DNA of 64,000 bases from Bradyrhizobium septentrionale (GTDB lineage Bacteria; Pseudomonadota; Alphaproteobacteria; Rhizobiales; Xanthobacteraceae): positions 6,156,501 through 6,220,500 of the forward strand of contig NZ_CP088285.1 in NCBI RefSeq assembly GCF_011516645.4, in the 5' to 3' direction. The notes beneath the pieces are model-generated. The model made no database searches. It was given only the letters and a program-made list of their open reading frames with translations, and had not been told where the DNA came from. The first letter of the stretch is position 1. The number at the start of each line of letters is the position of its first letter. This document shows, in pieces, positions 1 through 10,785 of this stretch. Both the position numbers and the translations under genes were made by a program.

Positions 1-1866
1 TCGGTCCCGCAGGACGAAAAGGAAGTCTACGACATGCTGTGCCGCGGCGAGTCGCTCGGCGTGTTCCAGGTCGAGAGCCGCGCCCAGATGAACATGCTGC
101 CGCGGTTGAGGCCGCGCACCTTCTACGATCTCGTCATCGAGGTCGCGATCGTCCGCCCCGGTCCGATCCAGGGCGACATGGTGCATCCCTATCTCAGGCG
201 GCGGAACGGCCAGGAAAAGGTCAGCTATCCATCGCCGTCGCCGGACAAGGGCGACAAGGACGAACTCTACAATGTGCTGCACAAGACGCTCGGCGTGCCG
301 CTATTCCAGGAGCAGGCGATGCGGATCGCGATCGAGGCGGCCCATTTCACCTCGGAGGAGGCCAACGGCCTGCGCCGCTCGATGGCGACCTTCCGCAACC
401 TCGGCACCATCGGCAGCTATGAGGAGAAGCTGGTCGGCAACATGGTGGCGCGCGGCTACGATCCAGACTTCGCCCGCAGCTGCTTCGACCAGATCAAGGG
501 TTTTGGCAGTTACGGCTTCCCGGAAAGCCATGCCGCGAGCTTTGCCCAGTTGGTCTACATCTCCTCATGGCTAAAGCACCATCATCCCGATGCGTTCTGC
601 TGCGGCCTGCTCAACTCGCAGCCGATGGGCTTCTATGCCCCGGCGCAGATCGTCGGCGACGCCCGCAACAACGGCGTCACGGTGCGCGAGGTCGATGTCT
701 CCCATAGCTTTGCGCAGAACACGCTGGAGGAGCGCGACGGGGAGCATTGCGCGGTACGGCTGGGCTTCCGCCAGATCGACGGGTTTCATTGGCTCGATGA
801 GGATGAGGAGAGGTTGAAGGCCCAGCAGGCGCTGCGGAGTGCGCGAAGCGTAAACGTGTATGAGTCAGGGAAGCACGAATGGATGGGCTCTCTCCCCCCT
901 TGTGGGGGAGAGTTGGAGAGAGGGGTAAGCCACGACCACCGCCCGTGCGGCTTACCCCTCTCCCTAACCTCGAGAGCGAGCTTCGCTCGCCTCGGACCCC
1001 ACAAGGGGGGAGGGAACCCGCCCACCTCCCGCGCGGCCTTGGACGGGGAGAAAGACTGGGCCGACCGCATCGTCGCCGCGCGCAACCGCCGGCCCTTCAC
1101 CTCGCTGGAAGATTTTGCCCGCGACACCGCTCTGCCCAAGCGCGCGCTGATCCTGCTCGCGGATGCCGATGCGTTCCGCTCGCTCGGGCTCGACCGCCGC
1201 GAGGCGCTGTGGGCGGTGCGGCGGCTACCCGACGACGTGCCGCTGCCGCTGTTCGAGGCCGCCACCGCGCGCGAGCAGCCGGATGAAGGCGCAAAACCGC
1301 TGCCGGAGATGCCGCGCCCCGAGCAGGTGGTCGCCGACTATCAGACCATCCGCCTGTCGCTGAAGGGCCATCCGATGGAATTTTTGCGCGAGATGTTCAC
1401 CAGGGAGCGCGTGGTCGCCTGCCACACCATCAACCAAAGCAACGACCGCCGCCGCGTCAGCTGCGCCGGCGTCGTGCTGGTGCGGCAGCGGCCGGGCAGC
1501 GCCAAGGGCGTCGTGTTCATGACGCTGGAGGACGAGAGTGGCATCGCCAACATCGTGGTGTGGCCGAAGGTGATGGAGCAATATCGGAAAGAAGTAATGG
1601 GCGCGCGCCTGATCCTGGTCGAGGGCTACATCCAGAGCAGCCCGGAGGGCGTCACGCATCTGGTGGCGCAGCGCATGACCGACCGCTCCCACGATCTGAT
1701 CGGCCTCGCCAACGAATCCCTCAGTCGCAAGCATCCGGTGCCGGCAGGCCCGGCGCTGATCGAGCCGCTCAACGACGACCGTCGCGACCACGGCGATAAC
1801 TCGCCGCAAAAGATCCGCCACCCCCGCAACGTCCGCATCCTGCCGCCGTCACGCGATTTTCATTGA
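1..1866 (+). CDS. dnaE2: Error-prone DNA polymerase DnaE2, C-terminal part (5' truncated by window)
   Basis: Alpha-subunit-type DNA polymerase III used for translesion synthesis, normally acting with ImuA/ImuB in the SOS response. The frame is open from base 1 (S-V-P-Q-D-E-K), so the start lies upstream. Visible family blocks are GVFQVESRAQMNMLPRLRP, VRPGPIQGDMVHPYLRRR, RRSMATFRN and GSYGFPESHAASFAQLVY. After these come the helix-hairpin-helix region (WADRIVAARNRRPFTSLEDF), an OB-fold segment (GVVFMTLEDESGIANIVVWP) and the usual DnaE2 ending SRDFH. About 70 codons between DEERLK and DWADRI (bases about 820-1050) do not look like DnaE2; they are a palindromic repeat read in frame (separate entry). 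No frameshift is visible, so the product may be full length with an extra loop. Confidence 0.95.
   Translation, partial: SVPQDEKEVYDMLCRGESLGVFQVESRAQMNMLPRLRPRTFYDLVIEVAIVRPGPIQGDMVHPYLRRRNGQEKVSYPSPSPDKGDKDELYNVLHKTLGVPLFQEQAMRIAIEAAHFTSEEANGLRRSMATFRNLGTIGSYEEKLVGNMVARGYDPDFARSCFDQIKGFGSYGFPESHAASFAQLVYISSWLKHHHPDAFCCGLLNSQPMGFYAPAQIVGDARNNGVTVREVDVSHSFAQNTLEERDGEHCAVRLGFRQIDGFHWLDEDEERLKAQQALRSARSVNVYESGKHEWMGSLPPCGGELERGVSHDHRPCGLPLSLTSRASFARLGPHKGGGNPPTSRAALDGEKDWADRIVAARNRRPFTSLEDFARDTALPKRALILLADADAFRSLGLDRREALWAVRRLPDDVPLPLFEAATAREQPDEGAKPLPEMPRPEQVVADYQTIRLSLKGHPMEFLREMFTRERVVACHTINQSNDRRRVSCAGVVLVRQRPGSAKGVVFMTLEDESGIANIVVWPKVMEQYRKEVMGARLILVEGYIQSSPEGVTHLVAQRMTDRSHDLIGLANESLSRKHPVPAGPALIEPLNDDRRDHGDNSPQKIRHPRNVRILPPSRDFH
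890..1014. repeat. Nested palindromic repeat inserted in frame in dnaE2
   Basis: Outer arms at 890-907 and 997-1014 are complementary at 17 of 18 positions (CCCCCCTTGTGGGG core). Inner arms GAGAGGGGTAAGCC (918-931) and GGCTTACCCCTCTC (949-962) match perfectly. An extra small hairpin (GCGAG ctt CGCTCGC) sits in the right half. The element is translated through without a stop. Its sequence style matches intergenic palindromes common in this lineage. Confidence 0.85.
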
Positions 1867-1895
1867 GGGTCGAGCTACGGCGACGCTCTCTCACC

Positions 1896-2018
1896 GTCAC
1901 TCTGAGGAGGCCGCGGAGCGGCCGTCTCGAAGGGTCGACGGCCCCGACTTTCTCCGCGCGGTTGTAGGTGGGCCGCGCATCCTTCGAGACCCGCGCGATG
2001 CGCGCTCCTCAGGATGAC
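1896..2018. repeat. Intergenic REP-like palindrome between convergent genes
   Basis: The left arm begins GTCACTCTGAGGAGGCCGCG and the right arm ends CGCGCTCCTCAGGATGAC. Internally CTCGAAGGG pairs with CCTTCGAG, giving a long imperfect hairpin. It fills most of the gap between dnaE2 and the convergent SDR gene and may act as a bidirectional terminator. I infer that it is one of the dispersed palindrome families of the genome. Confidence 0.7.
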
Positions 2019-2044
2019 GGGGCGACCATGAATGTCGTGTTCCC

Positions 2045-2815
2045 CTAAAAATTCACCCGGTTCGAGATCGCGCCGTCGACGACGAGGTTCGAGCCTGTTG
2101 TGAACGAGGAGATCGGGCTCGCCAGGAACACCGCTGCGCTCGCGATCTCCTGCGGCGTCGCCATGCGGCCGGTCGGATTGCGGGCCAGTGCGTCCTGGTA
2201 CATCTTGGGCGCGTTCTGCTCGACCATGTTCCAGACGCCGCCCTTGAAATACACGGTGCCCGGCGACACCACGTTGACCCGGACTTTCTTCGCCGCGTAT
2301 TGCCGCGCCAGTCCCTTCGCCATATGCACCAGTGCCGCCTTGATCGGGCCGTAGGAGCCGGCGCGATCGGCTTGCGCGGCCGAGATCGACGAGATGATGA
2401 CGAAGGCAGCATCGCCGGTCTTTTCGCCGCTCGCCTCGAGGAATGGACGCGCCGCCTCGAAGGCGTTCACCGCGCCGAGCACGTCGAGCCGGAAATTCTG
2501 CTCCCACGATGCCGGATCGCCGCCTTGCGCCATGGCGCCGGCATTGGAGAACAGCATGTCGATGCTGCCCAGCTCCGTCGCGACGTCAGTGATCCACGAT
2601 TTCAGCGCGGCGCCGTCGGTGATATCGACGGCCTCGCCGGTGGCGCGCACGCCCGCAGCCTTCAACTCGGCCACGCCGGCCGCAACCTGCTCGGCATTGC
2701 GGGCGCAGACCGCCACGCCCGCGCCTTCGCCGGCCAGCGTCGCCGCGATCGCCCGCCCGATGCCGCGCGTGCCGCCGAGCACGACGGCGTTTCGTCCCTT
2801 CAAACCCAGATCCAT
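2045..2815 (-). CDS. SDR-family NAD(P)-dependent oxidoreductase
   Basis: A classical short-chain dehydrogenase/reductase of 256 aa. The cofactor glycine motif GGTRGIG lies near residue 14, the NAG motif is in LFSNAGAMAQ, and the catalytic Ser of IISSISAAQ is followed by Y-x3-K (YGPIK). The C-terminal block GRMATPQEIASAAVFLAS and the ending GSNLVVDGA are typical. The substrate cannot be deduced. I chose ATG 2815 because AAGGGAC lies 9 bases upstream; ATG 2821 (adds M-Q) is possible but sits too close to that site. It is monocistronic and divergent from the exported GlcG/HbpS-like gene. Confidence 0.9.
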   Translation of the reverse strand: MDLGLKGRNAVVLGGTRGIGRAIAATLAGEGAGVAVCARNAEQVAAGVAELKAAGVRATGEAVDITDGAALKSWITDVATELGSIDMLFSNAGAMAQGGDPASWEQNFRLDVLGAVNAFEAARPFLEASGEKTGDAAFVIISSISAAQADRAGSYGPIKAALVHMAKGLARQYAAKKVRVNVVSPGTVYFKGGVWNMVEQNAPKMYQDALARNPTGRMATPQEIASAAVFLASPISSFTTGSNLVVDGAISNRVNF

Positions 2816-3032
2816 TTGCATGTCCCTTGCTGATGCGCGCGGACTGTAACGTCCATCGCAGCACCGCGCGACCTCGATATTCCCTCGCGCCATGCGATTT
2901 TCATTGTACCCAGGCGAATATCGCGGTGCACCCAATCCGATCTCGCCTTGTGCGCCGCGGATCAATTGCTATCGTCCCGCCGCCCGGACGATCGATCCGG
3001 GGTCTGCAACAACAACCATTCGGGAGCACTCC

Positions 3033-3569
3033 ATGCGTTATTTCACTGCGCTCATCGGCGCGGCATGCGTCGCGTTCGCTACCGCCACCGGCGCGTTTGC
3101 CCAAGTGGCGCCCAATCCCGACAATCCGAACGACGTCGTCGCCGATGCGCTCGCGCCGCCGCCCTATGGCGAGCCGATCAATCTGGAGACCGCCAAGAAG
3201 GTCGCCTCCGCGGCCGTAGCCGAGACGCAAAAGCGACACTGGAATGCGTTCTGCATCGCGGTCGTCAATCCGGCCGGCGAGCTGGTCTATTTCGAGAAGC
3301 AAGACAACTGCCAATATGCCTCGATCGGTGTCTCGCAGCACAAGGCGCGCACCACGACGCGCTATCGCCGGCCCACGCTGGCGTTCGAAAACCTGATGGG
3401 CAAGGGAGCATACTTCTCCTATCTCGCGACGCTCGACGACGTGGTCGCCTCGCGCGGCGGCAATCTTCTGATCGTCGGCGGCAAGGTCGTCGGCGCCATC
3501 GGCGTCAGCGGCGGTTCGGGCTCGCAGGACAATGTGATCTCGCTCGCCGGCCAGGCCGCGCTGGAGTGA
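3033..3569 (+). CDS. Exported GlcG/HbpS (DUF336) family protein
   Basis: A 178-aa protein with a clear Sec signal peptide (MRYFTALIGAACVAFATATGAFA, cut after AFA) and a GlcG/HbpS-like domain. The domain runs from ETAKKVASAAVAETQKRHWNA, through VVNPAGELVYFEKQDN and the FENLMGKGAYFSYLATL segment, to the closing GGKVVGAIGVSGGSGSQD loop. Family members bind heme or stabilise small cofactors, and many are of unknown role. Here it would be periplasmic. The upstream frame extends to 2892, but ATG 3033 is preceded by GGGAGCAC and starts the signal peptide exactly. A perfect hairpin just downstream (3585-3613) probably ends the transcript. Confidence 0.85.
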   Translation: MRYFTALIGAACVAFATATGAFAQVAPNPDNPNDVVADALAPPPYGEPINLETAKKVASAAVAETQKRHWNAFCIAVVNPAGELVYFEKQDNCQYASIGVSQHKARTTTRYRRPTLAFENLMGKGAYFSYLATLDDVVASRGGNLLIVGGKVVGAIGVSGGSGSQDNVISLAGQAALE

Positions 3570-3584
3570 GCTAACGGCGTGATG

Positions 3585-3613
3585 CTTCTGCCGGAGCTTC
3601 GGTCCGGCAGAAG
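3585..3613 (+). terminator. Hairpin terminator after the GlcG/HbpS-like gene
   Basis: Perfect 11-bp inverted repeat CTTCTGCCGGA / TCCGGCAGAAG around a 7-base loop, 15 bases after the stop codon. It is followed by a weak T-rich stretch (TACTTCTGA), so intrinsic termination is plausible but not certain. Confidence 0.6.
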
Positions 3614-3737
3614 TACTTCTGACGAGGACGATTCTACGAGCCGTGAATCCCGGCGTTTGATTTTTTGTTCGGCTTTTCAGAATTTAACTTGACGTGTGAC
3701 CCAACTCAGATGTTCAATGCGTCCGTCTCACCCGATC

Positions 3738-4120
3738 GAGGGGCGCTTCGCGGTCGTCACGAACGTGGGTCGAGATGCGGTGGACGCGGAATGCGCAACT
3801 GACGAGTGCGCATGAGGCGGACGGTGAAGTCGTGTGGTCCTGACGCCCTAGTGGCCGGTGTCCCCCGCAGAACGCGCAAGCGTTCTTGCGAAGGCGGTGA
3901 CAAACAAGCCCAGTCTCGCCGGGGAGAGCACGAAGTAAGCCGTAAAACCATCGCGCAGGGAAAGCCGGATTGCTCCGGTTACACCTGTGGTCCTACCTCC
4001 CGTGCTTTTTGTTGCACGGGACCCATGGGTGCAATCGGCACCCGGCTTTCCCTGCACCCTCTGATCGCAAGAGGGCACGACAAAACGCAACGCTCGGACG
4101 ATCATGTCGCGAGAGTGCTG
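3738..4120 (+). repeat. Large structured dispersed element, copy A
   Basis: A ~385-bp element, repeated in reverse orientation at about 25733-26117. Conserved landmarks include GACGCCCTAGTGGCCGGTGTC, CTCGCCGGGGAGAGCACG and GTTACACCTGTGGTCCTACC. Predicted hairpins are GAACGC-gcaa-GCGTTC, CCGGA-ttgc-TCCGG, CCCGTGC-N8-GCACGGG and GGGTGC-N5-GCACCC. A closing helix pairs GCAGGGAAAGCCGG (about 3955-3968) with CCGGCTTTCCCTGC (about 4042-4055). Several pairs covary with copy B. An antisense 85-codon ORF (3848-4105) is not frame-conserved in copy B, so I do not annotate it. Function unknown; strand is assigned from wobble evidence only. Confidence 0.8.
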
Positions 4121-4178
4121 AGGTGTGCCTTACACGAGAATGCTGACGTGGAGCTTACAAGTGCCCCCCAAATTCGGT

Positions 4179-4309
4179 GTCGTCCCGGGCAAGCGAAGCG
4201 CGACCCGGGACCCATAACCACAAGCGTCAATTGTCTTGAGACGCTGCCGCCACAGCTTGCTCAACGACGAACGCTTGTGGTTATGGGTCCCTGCTTTCGC
4301 AGGGACGAC
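4179..4309. repeat. Long palindromic repeat (GTCGTCCC...GGGACGAC)
   Basis: The left arm reads GTCGTCCCGGGC...GGGACCCATAACCACAAGCG. The right arm reads CGCTTGTGGTTATGGGTCCC...GGGACGAC. The arms form a long hairpin over ~130 bp with a central unpaired region. With copy A of the large element it fills the 777-bp gap 3570-4346, in which I see no gene. Confidence 0.75.
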
Positions 4310-4346
4310 GCCGAGAGTAGGGTATCGCGTGCTTCAACCAGCTACA

Positions 4347-4634
4347 CTACTCCACCGCCGCACCGACCGGCGGTCCGCCCGGTGGCCGATGCAGGAACGT
4401 GATCGATGCATAGGCGCCGACCCACGAGCCAAGTGCGGCGAAGGCGACATAGACCCAGTTTTCGGTGTAACTGATCACCGCATAGGAGGAGAGCAGATAC
4501 CAGATGCTGCTCCAGGTCGCCGCCGGCACGCGCTTGCGCGCCACGACTGCCGAGGTGAACATGACATAGACCGCGTCGGTGGCCGCGGTTGCGATGAAGA
4601 CCGCGCCGGCGGTGAGGGGATCGATGGCAGCCAT
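4347..4634 (-). CDS. Small membrane protein, 95 aa, function unknown
   Basis: A 95-aa protein with two or three hydrophobic segments. The first runs roughly over residues 8-31 (PLTAGAVFIATAATDAVYVM), the second over 39-58 (ATWSSIWYLLSSYAVISYT), and the third over 60-78 (WVYVAFAALGSWVGAYASI). The tail is proline/glycine-rich. The start ATG 4634 has a good AGGAG site 5 bases upstream, which supports it as a real gene although a longer frame is open to 5012. It is divergent from the CoA-transferase gene with a ~95-bp gap that may hold both promoters. No function is recognised. Confidence 0.7.
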   Translation of the reverse strand: MAAIDPLTAGAVFIATAATDAVYVMFTSAVVARKRVPAATWSSIWYLLSSYAVISYTENWVYVAFAALGSWVGAYASITFLHRPPGGPPVGAAVE

Positions 4635-4729
4635 TGCAACTCCTGCAGAGCTAAGTATGACGGTCGGGTTCGAGCACCGCCTTATTGTCATCATGCGCAG
4701 GCATAGAATAATCGCAAAGAGGAATGCGC

Positions 4730-6136
4730 ATGCAGGGCATCCGTGAAATCCTCGCCGATATCTGGACCGGCGCCGGCGGCGCGCCGTCCGCGCTCGACGC
4801 GGTCCGGCTGACCGGCAGCGAGCCGCAGCTGCCGTCGTCGTTCCGGGTCGCAGCCGCGGCGCAGGCGCCGATCGCCGCGGCCGGGCTTGCCGCGGCCGAG
4901 ATCTGGAAGGCGCGCAGCGGCGAGCGGCAGGAGGTCGCGGTCGACATGCGCCACGCCGTCGTCGAATGCCGCAGCGAGCGCTATCTGCGCGTCGACGACA
5001 AGCCGCCGCCACCGGCCTGGGACAAGATCGCCGGCGTCTATCGCGTTAGAGACGGACGCTTCGTCCGCCTCCACACCAATTTCCCGCATCATCGCGACGC
5101 CGTCTGCAAGGTGCTGGGCTGCAACGCCGAGCGTGACGACGTCCAGGCCGCGCTGATGCAGTGGGATGGCGAGGCGTTCGAGACCGCGGCCTATGCCGCC
5201 GGCGGCGTCGTCGCCCTGATGCGCTCGCACGACGAATGGTCGGCGACCCCGCATGCCAAAGAACTCGCAAAACTGCCGCTGATCTCGATCGAGAAGATCG
5301 GCGAGGCCGCGCCAAAGCCGTGGCCCGCCGGCGACCGGCCACTGGCCGGCATCCGTGTGCTCGATCTGTCGCGCGTGATCGCAGGCCCCGTTGCCGGCCG
5401 CACGCTCGCCGCGCATGGCGCCGACGTGCTGCTGATTTCCGGCCCCGATCTGCCGGCGATCCCCTGGCTCACCATCGACACCGGTCGCGGCAAGCTCACG
5501 GGCTTCGTCGAGTTGAAGAGCGAGGAGGGGCGGCGGGTGATGCGCGGACTGGTGGCGCAGGCCGATATTCTCTCCCAGGGCTATCGTCCGCAGGCGATCG
5601 CGCGCCTCGGCTTCTCGCCGGAGGACGCCGCGCGCATCAACCCCGGGATCGTCTATGTGACGCTCTCGGCCTATGGCCATGCCGGACCGTGGGCCGAACG
5701 CCGCGGCTTCGATTCGCTGGTGCAGACCACGACCGGCTTCAATCATGCCGAGGGACAGGCGGCCGGCATCGAGGGCCCGAAAGAATTGCCGGCCCAGATG
5801 CTCGATCACGCCACCGGATATTTGATGGCGTTCGGCGCCATGATGGCCAGGGCACGCCAGGCGCGCGAGGGCGGCAGCTGGCACGTTCGGGTGTCGCTGG
5901 CGCAGACCGGGCGCTGGCTGTGGAATCTCGGCCGGCTCGAAGCGGGCCTTGCGACCGCGGACCTCAAGGCGGATGCGGTGCAGCCCTTCATAGAGCAGGT
6001 TTCGTCCGGCTTTGGCACGCTGAGTTCGGTCCGGCACGCGGCCGTCCTGTCGAGGACCCCGGCCCGTTGGTCCCGTCCGGCGATGCCGCTCGGCAGCCAT
6101 ACTCCGGAGTTTCCAGCCCCGGAGTTTCCCGGATGA
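4730..6136 (+). CDS. CaiB/BaiF family (class III) CoA-transferase
   Basis: About 468 aa. The family core begins near residue 203 with GIRVLDLSRVIAGPVAGRTL, followed by AAHGADVLLI, DILSQGYRPQAIARLGFS, NPGIVYVTLSAYGHAGPW and QMLDHATGYLMAFGAMM. A ~200-residue N-terminal half precedes it, which suits the longer two-part members of the family. These enzymes move CoA between organic acids; donor and acceptor cannot be deduced. AGAGG at 4718-4722 suits ATG 4730 better than ATG 4724, which is almost on top of it. The C-terminus ends in a small repeat (PEFPAPEFPG) not expected from the family. Confidence 0.88.
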   Translation: MQGIREILADIWTGAGGAPSALDAVRLTGSEPQLPSSFRVAAAAQAPIAAAGLAAAEIWKARSGERQEVAVDMRHAVVECRSERYLRVDDKPPPPAWDKIAGVYRVRDGRFVRLHTNFPHHRDAVCKVLGCNAERDDVQAALMQWDGEAFETAAYAAGGVVALMRSHDEWSATPHAKELAKLPLISIEKIGEAAPKPWPAGDRPLAGIRVLDLSRVIAGPVAGRTLAAHGADVLLISGPDLPAIPWLTIDTGRGKLTGFVELKSEEGRRVMRGLVAQADILSQGYRPQAIARLGFSPEDAARINPGIVYVTLSAYGHAGPWAERRGFDSLVQTTTGFNHAEGQAAGIEGPKELPAQMLDHATGYLMAFGAMMARARQAREGGSWHVRVSLAQTGRWLWNLGRLEAGLATADLKADAVQPFIEQVSSGFGTLSSVRHAAVLSRTPARWSRPAMPLGSHTPEFPAPEFPG

Positions 6137-6287
6137 GACATTCAGCAGTCGTTCAGGGTATCCAAACTTTAACGACAGGCACCGCCGAAGTGCGATTTTT
6201 TGGTTGTTTGAAACGCCAATTCGGCACTATTAGCGCACCGCTGGGGCTGTCCCGCCGGACGCTGCAACGATCGACCCCGCGGACCGC

Positions 6288-7535
6288 ATGCTGAAAGAGT
6301 TTACCAAGAGAATGCAGAGCTTTAGCCGCCCGCGCCTGCTCGTGGCCGCTGCGGTGCTGGCGGCCGCATGCGCGGGCGCCTACGGCTATACGCGTTTCGG
6401 CTCGGACAAGCAGACATCGTCGGAAGTCTCCAGCCAGTCCCGCAAGGGGGGGACACGTTATTCGCCGTCGCCGGCCGAGTGGGCCAGCCTGACCTTCCAG
6501 AACGTGACCGAGCACACCTTCCGCTCCGAACTGGTGACCGAGGGCAAGATCGGGATCGATGAGGACCGCTCCACCCCGGTCTACTCGCCCTACACCGGGC
6601 GCGTCACCCGCCTGCTGGTGCGGCCGGGCGATTCTGTGGTGAAGGGGCAGCCGCTGTTCGTGATCGAGGCGGCCGACACCGTGCAGGCGCAGAACGATTA
6701 CGTCGCGGCGATGACCGGCCTCAACAAGGCACAGTCGGCGCTCGACCTCGCGCAGATCCAGGAGAAGCGCGCCAAGGACCTGTCCGAGGGCAAGGCGATC
6801 CCGCTGAAAGACTATCAGCAGGCGCAGACGGCGCTGGTGCAGGCGCAGAACGATGCGCGCTCGGCGCAGACGCTGCTGGAAGCGGCGCAGAACAAGCTGC
6901 ACATCCTCGGCTTCGGCGACGATGCTATCGTGACGCTGCAGCAGAAGGGCCGCCTCAATCCGGAGACGACGGTGTTCGCGCCGATCGGCGGCACCGTGGT
7001 CCAGCGCAAGGCCGGCCCCGGCCAGTATGTCTCGACCGGCGCCAGCGACCCGGTCTACGTGATCGGCGATCTCTCGACGGTCTGGCTGATCGCCTTTGTC
7101 CGCGAATCCGACGCCGACAGCGTTGCGGTCGGGCAGGATCTCTCCTTCAGCGTGATGGCGCTGCCGGGCAAGGTGCTGACCGCCCGCGTCAACTATGTCG
7201 CTGCCGCAATCGACGCGACCTCGCGCCGGCTCCTGGTCCGCGCCACCATCGACAACGCCGACAATCGGCTGAAGCCCGAGATGTTCGCCAATGTGACGCT
7301 CTTTTCCAAGGGTGACCATCCGGCGGTCGGCGTGCCGAAGCAGGCGCTGATCTACGAGGGCGACCAGGTGCGGGTCTGGGTCGCGAGAGCCGACGACAAG
7401 ACGATCGAGCTGCGCCAGATCAAGCCCGGGCTCATCAATGGTGACCTCGTCGAGGTGGCCGGCAATCTCAAGCCGGGCGAGCAGATCGTGACGAAGGGAA
7501 GCCTCTTCATCGACCGCGCCGCGTCCGGCACGTAA
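6288..7535 (+). CDS. RND efflux periplasmic adaptor (membrane fusion) protein
   Basis: A 415-aa HlyD/CzcB-type adaptor. An N-terminal anchor or signal (residues about 12-32) is followed by barrel-sandwich halves (VYSPYTGRVTRLLVRPGDSV and ETTVFAPIGGTVVQRKAGPG). A coiled-coil hairpin lies between them (QNDYVAAMTGLNKAQSALDL to AQTLLEAAQNKLHIL), and a beta-barrel (GDLSTVWLIAFVRESD) and membrane-proximal region follow. It would bridge the inner-membrane pump to an outer-membrane channel. No His-rich metal-binding stretch is visible. It lies directly upstream of the pump gene, separated by a 115-bp gap that contains a palindromic repeat. ATG 6312 is an alternative start. Confidence 0.92.
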   Translation: MLKEFTKRMQSFSRPRLLVAAAVLAAACAGAYGYTRFGSDKQTSSEVSSQSRKGGTRYSPSPAEWASLTFQNVTEHTFRSELVTEGKIGIDEDRSTPVYSPYTGRVTRLLVRPGDSVVKGQPLFVIEAADTVQAQNDYVAAMTGLNKAQSALDLAQIQEKRAKDLSEGKAIPLKDYQQAQTALVQAQNDARSAQTLLEAAQNKLHILGFGDDAIVTLQQKGRLNPETTVFAPIGGTVVQRKAGPGQYVSTGASDPVYVIGDLSTVWLIAFVRESDADSVAVGQDLSFSVMALPGKVLTARVNYVAAAIDATSRRLLVRATIDNADNRLKPEMFANVTLFSKGDHPAVGVPKQALIYEGDQVRVWVARADDKTIELRQIKPGLINGDLVEVAGNLKPGEQIVTKGSLFIDRAASGT

Positions 7536-7536
7536 G

Positions 7537-7611
7537 AGCATGATCCGGAAAAGTGGAAACCGGTTTTCCCTCGCGACAAACGCGGAACGCGTTTGCGCGG
7601 AGATCATGCTC
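7537..7611. repeat. Palindromic repeat inside the RND operon
   Basis: GAGCATGATC and GATCATGCTC arms bound a 75-bp element containing CCGGAAAAGTGGAAACCGGTTTTCC and AACGCGGAACGCGTTT sub-hairpins. The same style recurs at about 15446-15494 and 55238-55282. It sits between adaptor and pump genes and could set their relative expression by processing or partial termination. Confidence 0.75.
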
Positions 7612-7650
7612 AACAAGAATAGTCCCTTCCAGTTGAAAGTGCCGATCTGA

Positions 7651-10777
<3,127 letters not shown>

Positions 10778-10785
<8 letters not shown>

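Noticed and set aside
3848..4105. 85-codon minus-strand ORF in the large repeat (ends ...AGDTGH)
   Set aside because: The same region in copy B has indels of non-triplet length, so the frame is not conserved, whereas RNA hairpins are. Judged a spurious ORF.
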